A DNA stretch of 50,841 nucleotides from an uncultured Desulfobulbaceae bacterium (GTDB lineage Bacteria; Desulfobacterota; Desulfobulbia; Desulfobulbales; BM004), in NCBI GenBank assembly GCA_945787325.1, contig CALZHP010000010.1, positions 1-50,841 of the forward strand, written 5' to 3'. This document shows positions 45,168 through 50,841 of the stretch, piece after piece (position 1 is the stretch's first letter; each line of letters starts with the position of its first letter). The translations under genes and the position numbers were made by a program. The notes under the pieces are model-generated. The model ran no database searches. It had not been told where the DNA came from and was given only the letters and a program-made list of their open reading frames with translations.

Positions 45168-46619
45168 ATGACCCAAAAAGCAGATATCGGTTTCATCGGA
45201 CTGGGTGTAATGGGACAGAACCTGGTCCTGAACATGAATGATCATGGTTATAGCGTCTCGGTATACAATCGCACATCTGCGAAAACCGATGACTTCATTA
45301 ATGGTCCTGCAAAAGAAACAAAGGTAATAGCTTCGTATTCAATTGAACAGCTTGTCGATTCTCTTGAATCCCCCCGCCGCATAATGCTCATGGTAAAAGC
45401 CGGCAAGGCTGTTGATGCGATAGTTAATCAGCTTATACCTTTCCTTGACCAAAGCGATATAATCATAGATGGGGGCAACTCTTACTTTAAGGACTCCATG
45501 CGATGGTCTAAAGAACTGGAAGAAAAAGGGCTGCATTTTATCGGGTGCGGTATTTCAGGAGGTGAGGAGGGAGCCCGTCTCGGTCCATCTATCATGCCAG
45601 GGGGGTCATCTCCTGCATGGCCTTATATTAAAGATATCCTTCAAAACATTGCGGCAAAAGTTGCAGACGGAACCCCATGCTGTGATTGGGTCGGGGAAAG
45701 CGGCGCAGGTCACTTCGTAAAAATGGTCCATAACGGTATAGAGTATGGCGATATGCAGCTCATCTGTGAGGCATATGACCTTATGAGATCCATTGGCCTG
45801 TCCCCATCCGAGATGAGCACCATATTCAGAGATTGGAACAAGGGAAAGCTTGATTCATACCTTATTGAAATTACCAGCGAAATACTGGCTATTAATGATG
45901 AGAATAATGTACCATTGGTAGACAGCATTCTTGATACAGCCGGACAAAAGGGAACAGGAAAGTGGACAGCCAACTCTGCAATGGAAGAAGGCATACCCCT
46001 CACCCTGATAGGCGAAGCAGTATTTGCGCGATTTCTCTCTGCGCTCAAAGAAGAAAGAGCAACAGCCTCAAGCATACTTGCCGGCCCTGAATCATCTTTC
46101 CATGGTGAAAGAGATGCCTTTATCAACGATATACAGCAGGCACTGTATGCATCTAAAATCATTTCATACGCACAAGGATATATGCTGTTTAAAACAGCAT
46201 CGACGTCTTACAACTGGAACCTCAACTACGGGGGTATTGCCCTGATGTGGAGAGGAGGATGTATAATTCGAGCAGCATTTCTTGATAAAATTAAGGAAGC
46301 ATTTCATGATAACCCGGATCTGTCCAATCTCCTGCTCTCTCCATATTTTGCTGAGCAGATGAAAAATTCCCAAGCATCCTGGAGGCGTGTTGTTGCAAAG
46401 GCAACTGAAATGGGAATTCCGCTGCCGGCGATGTCCAGTGCGCTGGTATTTTACGACGGCTTTCGCAGGGAACGGTTACCCGCCAACCTGCTCCAGGCAC
46501 AGCGGGATTATTTTGGGGCACATACATATGAACGTGTAGATAAGCCGCGCGGCCAGTTTTTTCACACCGACTGGTCTGGGTCTGGTGGTGATGTAACTTC
46601 CGGATCTTATAACGCATAA
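45168..46619 (+). CDS. gnd: 6-phosphogluconate dehydrogenase (decarboxylating)
   Basis: Converts 6-phosphogluconate to ribulose 5-phosphate with NADPH in the pentose phosphate route. The 483-residue protein has the Rossmann motif GLGVMGQNLVLNM, the IIDGGNSYFKDS motif, the active-site signature GESGAGHFVKMVHNGIEYGDMQ, and GQKGTGKWT. Full-length dimeric type. AGGAG precedes the ATG by eight bases. It is followed directly by a strong terminator. Confidence 0.97.
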   Translation: MTQKADIGFIGLGVMGQNLVLNMNDHGYSVSVYNRTSAKTDDFINGPAKETKVIASYSIEQLVDSLESPRRIMLMVKAGKAVDAIVNQLIPFLDQSDIIIDGGNSYFKDSMRWSKELEEKGLHFIGCGISGGEEGARLGPSIMPGGSSPAWPYIKDILQNIAAKVADGTPCCDWVGESGAGHFVKMVHNGIEYGDMQLICEAYDLMRSIGLSPSEMSTIFRDWNKGKLDSYLIEITSEILAINDENNVPLVDSILDTAGQKGTGKWTANSAMEEGIPLTLIGEAVFARFLSALKEERATASSILAGPESSFHGERDAFINDIQQALYASKIISYAQGYMLFKTASTSYNWNLNYGGIALMWRGGCIIRAAFLDKIKEAFHDNPDLSNLLLSPYFAEQMKNSQASWRRVVAKATEMGIPLPAMSSALVFYDGFRRERLPANLLQAQRDYFGAHTYERVDKPRGQFFHTDWSGSGGDVTSGSYNA

Positions 46620-46653
46620 AAAAACGGTTTATGTCAAAATTGACATAAACCGT
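46616..46653. terminator. Bidirectional hairpin terminator
   Basis: ACGGTTTATGTCAA and TTGACATAAACCGT (46624-46653) form a 14-bp perfect stem with a 2-nt centre (a realistic 4-6 nt loop). Read on the minus strand it is followed by TTTTTTT, so it terminates the tandem small-protein operon; on the plus strand it closes gnd with an A-rich leader but no U run. Genes converge here. Confidence 0.82.
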
Positions 46654-46681
46654 AATACAATACAAATTTTGCTGATTATAT

Positions 46682-47032
46682 TTACCCTACATGAACACTG
46701 CTCCACTGCGAGACCCGAATCCATCCGTTTCTACGCTCAAGAAGTTTCCGCCTCCTTTCATGGGATCCTTTTCTTCTTTCAACATCATTTATTGAGAAAT
46801 AGTCTATTGAATATATTTTCCTGCGGTCATCTAATTCAATTCGGCGGTCGAGCGAAATGCGTTTTGTATGAATAAATCTGTTAAAGCCAGGCTTAATACC
46901 TACTCTTTTTTGAGACTCATTCTGATAAATTTCTCCGACCCTTTGCATTACATTCCCGGTAAAATTTTCAGGTGGTGATACAGGTTCATTATTACTGAGT
47001 TTATTGATGAGGTCTTGATATTTATCCGACAT
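46682..47032 (-). CDS. Arginine-dyad small protein, copy A
   Basis: A 116-residue predicted cytoplasmic protein of unknown family. The N-terminal half (about 1-50) is ordinary and helical; the C-terminal 66 residues carry regularly spaced Arg-Arg pairs (LDRRIELDDRR, VERRKG, ERRRK, LERRNGW) and end RVSQWSSVHVG. By hand this part is about two-thirds identical to the next gene upstream. A GGAG site precedes ATG at 47032, which overlaps the end of that gene by 11 bp, so the two are coupled. Very basic composition suggests binding to a nucleic acid or an acidic surface; this is inference only. Confidence 0.72.
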   Translation of the reverse strand: MSDKYQDLINKLSNNEPVSPPENFTGNVMQRVGEIYQNESQKRVGIKPGFNRFIHTKRISLDRRIELDDRRKIYSIDYFSINDVERRKGSHERRRKLLERRNGWIRVSQWSSVHVG

Positions 47033-47270
47033 AGACGCTGCTCCATCGAGAGACACGAACCCAACCTGCTCTGCGTTCAGTCAATTTCTGCCTTCTATCG
47101 TTGACTCCTTTTCTTCTTTCAATATTATTTTTCGAAAAATAGTCGATAGTATAAACTTCCCTTCGATCGTCTAGTTCAGACCTGCGGTCGATAGACATGC
47201 GCTTTGCATGAGTGAGTCTGTTGTTCCCAAGATTACTATATCCATTGTATCCAGAATCACCGAAGGCCAT
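47022..47270 (-). CDS. Arginine-dyad small protein, copy B
   Basis: An 82-residue protein, first gene of a coupled pair. A short Gly/Asn-rich head (AFGDSGYNGYSNLG) leads into the same arginine-dyad domain as the downstream gene (IDRRSELDDRR, IERRKG, DRRQK, TERRAGW) and the same RVSRWSSVYVG end. AGAGGAGGATTGGTT before ATG at 47270 decides the start; a TTG nine codons upstream would lack it. Transcription probably ends at the hairpin at 46.6 kb. Confidence 0.75.
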   Translation of the reverse strand: MAFGDSGYNGYSNLGNNRLTHAKRMSIDRRSELDDRREVYTIDYFSKNNIERRKGVNDRRQKLTERRAGWVRVSRWSSVYVG

Positions 47271-47643
47271 AACCAATCCTCCTCTTAACTCACTCAAGTT
47301 TCAACACACACTTCAACGTATATAATAATAAAATATAAGTATCATACCGTTAATGCGCAATTATTAATCTATATAAACTCCTACCACAATGCTTACATAA
47401 TTGCCACAAAAATAACTTAAATGCGCAAAATTCCGATTTTTTCACACCTCCAGACCATTTTCCTATATTAATAACAGGTGCGCATAGACCATCCATGGAG
47501 GCCAAATACTGATCAACAGGGCATTAAGCATTATACGCCTAGAATATAGAAGCTCAGAAAAACAGGTAGCTCATATATGATATTTGTAAATACTTCCAAG
47601 CCTTTGAGATGCGAATTAGTCACCCGAACACATTTCTGAGCAA
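47271..47643. other. Upstream region of the tandem small-protein operon
   Basis: 373 bp, AT-rich. It contains three TGCGCA hexamers (47354-47359, 47422-47427, 47479-47484), the first two inside identical AATGCGCAA nonamers 68 bp apart. These are GC-rich words in an AT-rich stretch and may be binding sites. No open frame with a ribosome site is present. Confidence 0.4.
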
Positions 47644-47829
47644 TTATTCTTCTTTTTCTATATCCAGAAACTGACTCAGTTTCGTGCTCAATGAATCTGG
47701 CCAGATTTCTTCATACAAAAAAGCATTCACTTCCTCTTTTGTTAGTGACTGCTTAATGTCAACAGGTAAACTCCTTAAAACTTTCATTTTCTCAGGATCA
47801 GGTTTTCTGATATTCTTATTATCGTCCAT
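47644..47829 (-). CDS. Small acidic protein of unknown function
   Basis: A 61-residue protein with a strong ribosome site (GAGGAAGGAAA before the ATG), which supports it as a real gene. It reads as two helices: RKPDPEKMKVLRSLPVDI, then SLTKEEVNAFLYEEIWPDS and a closing LSQFLDIEKEE. No signal peptide, cysteine or catalytic motif. I do not recognise a named family. It is divergent from the TRAP operon by about 200 bp. Confidence 0.65.
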   Translation of the reverse strand: MDDNKNIRKPDPEKMKVLRSLPVDIKQSLTKEEVNAFLYEEIWPDSLSTKLSQFLDIEKEE

Positions 47830-48031
47830 TTTCCTTCCTCATATTTTTTCCTGAAATTATCGCATTATTTTAATTATAATACTATAAATGTTGAGATAAT
47901 TTCCGAATGTTATTTTTTTCCTTTTCAATAATGATTACTTCTTTGAGTCCATAATGTGCATTTTAATACACGACAGAAAAGGATTAGTTTCCGTAACATC
48001 CGGTCAATATAAAAAGCGAGGTGCTGCACCT

Positions 48032-48892
48032 ATGAACCGCAGATCGTATCGCACCTGTTTTCTCATTTCATTTACAATACTCATTCTTACCGGTGGTTGC
48101 ACATCGTTATTTATAGATCCCCTGACAGGGCCTCTTAACAGTTCTTTACAGAAACAGAGTGACCTCCAGCTTATTCATGATGGCGCCCCGGCCCTTCTTC
48201 TTCTTCTCGATGGGTTTATCGACAGCAACCCGGATAACAAAAAACTGCTTATGTCCGGGGCCAGGGGTTATACTTCCTATGCCGCTACTGTTTATGAGTA
48301 TGGAGATAAAGAGCGTGCAGCGAAACTAAGTACCAGAGCCAAGGATTATGGATTAAGGCTTCTGTGTCAGACACCATCTTTCAGTGGAACTGTTTCCGGA
48401 ACCTTTGAACGCTTCAAATCCTGCCTTTCAAAAACCGACACAAGTGATGTTGATGCCCTTTTCTGGGGAGGTTACTCTTGGGCAACCTGGATAAAGTTCC
48501 AGGAAGGCTCACCGGCTTCCCTGGCAGACCTGCCAATGGTGGAGCAAATCATGCTCCGTGTACTTGAACTGGATGAAACATATTACTATGGCAGTGCGCA
48601 CCTTTTTCTGGGTGTCTACTACGGTTCACGTCCGGAGATGTTTGGCGGCAGACCGGAAGAAAGCCGTAAACATTTTGAAAAAGCCATTGCCGCCAGTAAC
48701 CGGCAATTTCTGTTAGCCCAGGTTACTTTTGCAGAAATATATGCCCGCATGACTTTTAATCGCGAGTTGTATGAAAGCCTGTTGAAAGAGGTACTGGAAA
48801 GTAAAACGGACATAGAGGAATTGACATCCAGTAACGAATTGGCCAAAGTTATGGCCCGAAGGCTATTATCGAAAACTGATGAATACTTTTAG
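48032..48892 (+). CDS. TRAP transporter TatT-component family lipoprotein
   Basis: A 286-residue lipoprotein (signal with lipobox LTGGC, lipidated C23) whose mature part is helical and TPR-like, matching the TatT family first described with a TRAP transporter of Treponema. Segments LLLLLDGFIDSNPDNKKLLMSGARGY, LFWGGYSWATWI and VLELDETYYYGSAHLFLGVYYGSRPEMFGGRPEESRKHFEKAI (in parts) fit the family. A GAGGTG site supports ATG at 48032 over the upstream frame from 47954. It lies 11 bp before dctP, as expected for a T-P-Q-M operon. Confidence 0.9.
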   Translation: MNRRSYRTCFLISFTILILTGGCTSLFIDPLTGPLNSSLQKQSDLQLIHDGAPALLLLLDGFIDSNPDNKKLLMSGARGYTSYAATVYEYGDKERAAKLSTRAKDYGLRLLCQTPSFSGTVSGTFERFKSCLSKTDTSDVDALFWGGYSWATWIKFQEGSPASLADLPMVEQIMLRVLELDETYYYGSAHLFLGVYYGSRPEMFGGRPEESRKHFEKAIAASNRQFLLAQVTFAEIYARMTFNRELYESLLKEVLESKTDIEELTSSNELAKVMARRLLSKTDEYF

Positions 48893-48903
48893 GGAGTCAG
48901 CAA

Positions 48904-49926
48904 ATGACCCGTTATATCAAGATAATACTGATTATATGCGCAGTTTCGGTTTTACTGTGTAACAGCGCTCCAGCTTTTGCAAAGTCAAAACGTGCCAAAT
49001 ATCTTTTTAAGGTTGCCTCTCTTGCACCTGAGGGGAGTGTGTGGGCCAAACGTTTTACAGAATTTACTGAAGAAGTAATAGACAAAAGCGATGGTGCCAT
49101 AGGTTTCAAGATATACCCCGGCGGTGTCATGGGTGATGACCGCGCCATGTATCGTAAAATGAAAATCGGTCAGCTGCACGGCGGCGGTTTCACAATGACT
49201 GGTATTGGCGCAGTTGTTCCGGATTTCAGGGTTCTTGGAATCCCTTTTCTTTTTCAGTCATATGCTGAAGTGGACCACGTCATTAATGGCATTTGGAGTA
49301 ATTTCCAGAAGGCTTTCGAAGAAAAGAACCTCGTGCTGCTTGCCATATCGGAAGTTGGGTTCATATATACTATGTCTACTGAGCCCATCACCTCAGTTGA
49401 AGAATTGAAAAAAACCAAAACCTGGGTTCCGGAGGGAGACCCGATCAGCCAGCAATTCCTGAAAAACGTTGGTGTTACAGCTACCTCACTTTCTATTCCA
49501 GATGTACTCACATCGTTACAGACCGGACTTTTAGATACCGTTTTCAACTCCTATTATGGCTCAATTGTCCTGCAGTGGTTCACTAAAACAAAGTATATAA
49601 CTGACGTACCTTTTGCTTACGGTTATGGTGCTTTCGTACTGGATAAAAAAACTTTCTCCAGGCTCCCGGATAACCTGGCTGCCTTGATGAAAGAATCGGC
49701 TTTAAAGCATTTTTCCCGCCTCCTGCTGGACACCCGGAAAAGTAACGAGGAGGCTTTACAAGTACTGAAGGATAACAGGATTGAACTTCTGCCGGCATCA
49801 CCGGAAACTCAGAATCAACTTCAGGCACAACGGGAAAAAACAATTGTTGAAATGACGGGTGAAGCTTTTTCAAAGGACATTTATGATAAGACACTGAGCC
49901 TCCTGAACGAGGTCAGAAATAAATAA
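48904..49926 (+). CDS. dctP: TRAP transporter substrate-binding protein, DctP type
   Basis: Periplasmic binding protein of 340 residues with a cleaved signal peptide (ending APAFA, about residue 26). Family motifs are SLAPEGSVWAKRFTEFTEEV, the GGVMGDDRAMYRKMKIGQ loop, and GLLDTVFNSYYGS around the residue-200 ligand region. TRAP transporters use sodium gradients to import organic acids, sometimes sugars or taurine; the exact ligand is not readable. It follows tatT with GGGAG as a ribosome site. Confidence 0.93.
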   Translation: MTRYIKIILIICAVSVLLCNSAPAFAKSKRAKYLFKVASLAPEGSVWAKRFTEFTEEVIDKSDGAIGFKIYPGGVMGDDRAMYRKMKIGQLHGGGFTMTGIGAVVPDFRVLGIPFLFQSYAEVDHVINGIWSNFQKAFEEKNLVLLAISEVGFIYTMSTEPITSVEELKKTKTWVPEGDPISQQFLKNVGVTATSLSIPDVLTSLQTGLLDTVFNSYYGSIVLQWFTKTKYITDVPFAYGYGAFVLDKKTFSRLPDNLAALMKESALKHFSRLLLDTRKSNEEALQVLKDNRIELLPASPETQNQLQAQREKTIVEMTGEAFSKDIYDKTLSLLNEVRNK

Positions 49927-49974
49927 TCACGGCCAACTACCAGCAAATTCAAATCGTTCCAGGCAGAAAATTCT

Positions 49975-50472
49975 ATGACAGGTTTCATTTCAATTATGCG
50001 CACCCTGGGAAATGGTTTCAATCGCCTGGAAGAAGCTTTCCTCTGTCTCCTTCTAGTCGCCATGGTCCTGTTGTCCTGCACACAGATTTTCCTGCGGGAT
50101 GTCCTGTCGGCGGGTTTTATCTGGGCAGATCCCCTTCTCCGCTATATGGTCATCTGGGCCGGTTTACTAGGTGCGGCAGTGGCGACCAGACAGCAGAAAC
50201 ATATCTCAATAGACATAGCATCCCATCTTGTACCTGAAAATGCGACCCCCTGGCTCGTTGCAATCTCCAATCTTTTTTCATCAGCAGTTTGTATTGCTCT
50301 CACCTATGCATCGATAATATTTATTCAGAACGAATACGCTTTCAGCAGCGGCAGAGAAGTGCTGGGTATGCCTGCCTGGGGTTTGAATATAGTTTTCCCG
50401 TTGGCTTTCGCCCTGATGACCATTCGTTTTCTTATCGTGGCCATCCGAAACATTGTCACCCTTCTAAAATAA
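49975..50472 (+). CDS. dctQ: TRAP transporter small permease, DctQ type
   Basis: A 165-residue integral membrane protein with four predicted helices, the usual size for DctQ. The core segments LLLVAMVLLSCTQIFLRDVL, WADPLLRYMVIWAGLLGAAVA and KHISIDIAS match the family. It pairs with DctM to form the transport unit and comes 48 bp after dctP. Confidence 0.93.
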   Translation: MTGFISIMRTLGNGFNRLEEAFLCLLLVAMVLLSCTQIFLRDVLSAGFIWADPLLRYMVIWAGLLGAAVATRQQKHISIDIASHLVPENATPWLVAISNLFSSAVCIALTYASIIFIQNEYAFSSGREVLGMPAWGLNIVFPLAFALMTIRFLIVAIRNIVTLLK

Positions 50473-50510
50473 CCTTTGCCCTTGAAAAAAATTCTACGTG
50501 ACCCTCTGAT

Positions 50511-50841
50511 ATGAATCTGCTCAAAATAGTTGCCATAGTCCTGGCCCTGCTCGGCAGCCCACTTTTCGTAGTCATATCAGCATTGGCCCTGATTTCCTTC
50601 TACAGTGTGGGAATCGACCTCTCTGTTGTCATCATTGAAATGTCCCGACTGGCCGACACTCCCCTGCTTCTGTCCCTTCCATTGTTCATCTTCGCTGGCA
50701 CTATAATGTCTGAAAGCGGTACTCCTCAACGATTATTAAATCTTTCAAGGGTTCTGCTGGGATGGCTTCCAGGTGGTCTGGCTGTGGTATCACTACTTGT
50801 CTGCGCAATATTTACGGCTTTTACCGGCGCATCCGGAGTTA
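50511..50841 (+). CDS. dctM: TRAP transporter large permease, DctM type (cut by window end)
   Basis: Only the first 110 codons lie inside the window. The N-terminus (NLLKIVAIVLALLGSPLFVV), LPLFIFAGTIMSESG and the terminal FTAFTGASGV segment are typical of DctM, the sodium-coupled large permease. The ribosome site is weak. It completes a tatT-dctP-dctQ-dctM operon. Confidence 0.9.
   Translation, partial: MNLLKIVAIVLALLGSPLFVVISALALISFYSVGIDLSVVIIEMSRLADTPLLLSLPLFIFAGTIMSESGTPQRLLNLSRVLLGWLPGGLAVVSLLVCAIFTAFTGASGV

Noticed and set aside
1-50841. CRISPR arrays, tRNA or rRNA genes, prophage and IS elements.
   Set aside because: No regularly spaced repeats, no cloverleaf-like or rRNA-like stretch, and no transposase, integrase or phage gene was seen on either strand.

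Overview
The window looks like a piece of chromosome from a Gram-negative, probably anaerobic member of the Desulfobacterota (Desulfobulbales-like is my best guess). The basis is indirect: lipid A genes using lpxI, a small zinc-ribbon-like protein of the 'dual CXXC' type, a DUF3786 protein with a 4Fe-4S domain, a hybrid kinase with a two-CW cysteine cluster, folate-dependent TrmFO, an Acr3 arsenite pump, and a TRAP transporter with a TatT component. Base composition is moderate and even. I see no IS element, prophage, CRISPR array, rRNA or tRNA.

Layout. 1-6.2 kb: a chemoreceptor, a protein-kinase-like protein coupled to a universal stress protein, a PlsC-like acyltransferase, a HEAT-repeat protein and a lipoprotein. 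6.4-8.0 kb: acr3 and arsR, with a promoter and a palindromic operator candidate. 8.3-12.4 kb: a minus-strand signalling set made of a hybrid sensor kinase, a response-regulator diguanylate cyclase and a 58-residue dual-CXXC protein. 12.5-14.8 kb: pyrE, divergent from hisH-hisF. 14.9-23.0 kb: a co-directional envelope block (DUF1343/NamZ-like protein, lpxD, fabZ, lpxA, lpxI, a MurU-like nucleotidyltransferase, an AmgK-like kinase, der). 23.0-26.1 kb: two PilZ proteins and a class A penicillin-binding protein on the minus strand. 26.5-34.0 kb: mutL, then sucrose-phosphate synthase/phosphatase, sucrose synthase and a PfkB sugar kinase. 34.2-38.9 kb: trmFO, a stand-alone CheB catalytic domain, a DUF2059 protein, the DUF3786 Fe-S protein and an exported alpha/beta hydrolase. 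39.0-43.5 kb: a minus-strand MalEFGK-type sugar ABC importer. 44.0-46.6 kb: a TPR protein and 6-phosphogluconate dehydrogenase, closed by a bidirectional hairpin terminator. 46.7-47.3 kb: two tandem, paralogous arginine-rich small proteins. 47.6 kb to the end: a 61-residue small protein and a TRAP transporter (tatT-dctP-dctQ-dctM), with dctM cut by the window edge.

How the genes fit together. Two modules stand out. The first is a possible cell-wall sugar salvage route (NamZ-like, AmgK-like, MurU-like) embedded in the lipid A/fatty-acid block, beside a peptidoglycan synthase. The second is a complete predicted sucrose cycle (synthesis by SPS/SPP, cleavage by sucrose synthase, fructose phosphorylation by a PfkB kinase), which usually serves osmoprotection or carbon storage; a disaccharide-type ABC importer and gnd lie nearby. 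Among small genes, the tandem arginine-dyad proteins and the dual-CXXC protein look least described. Function calls rest on motifs read by eye; no database search was run.
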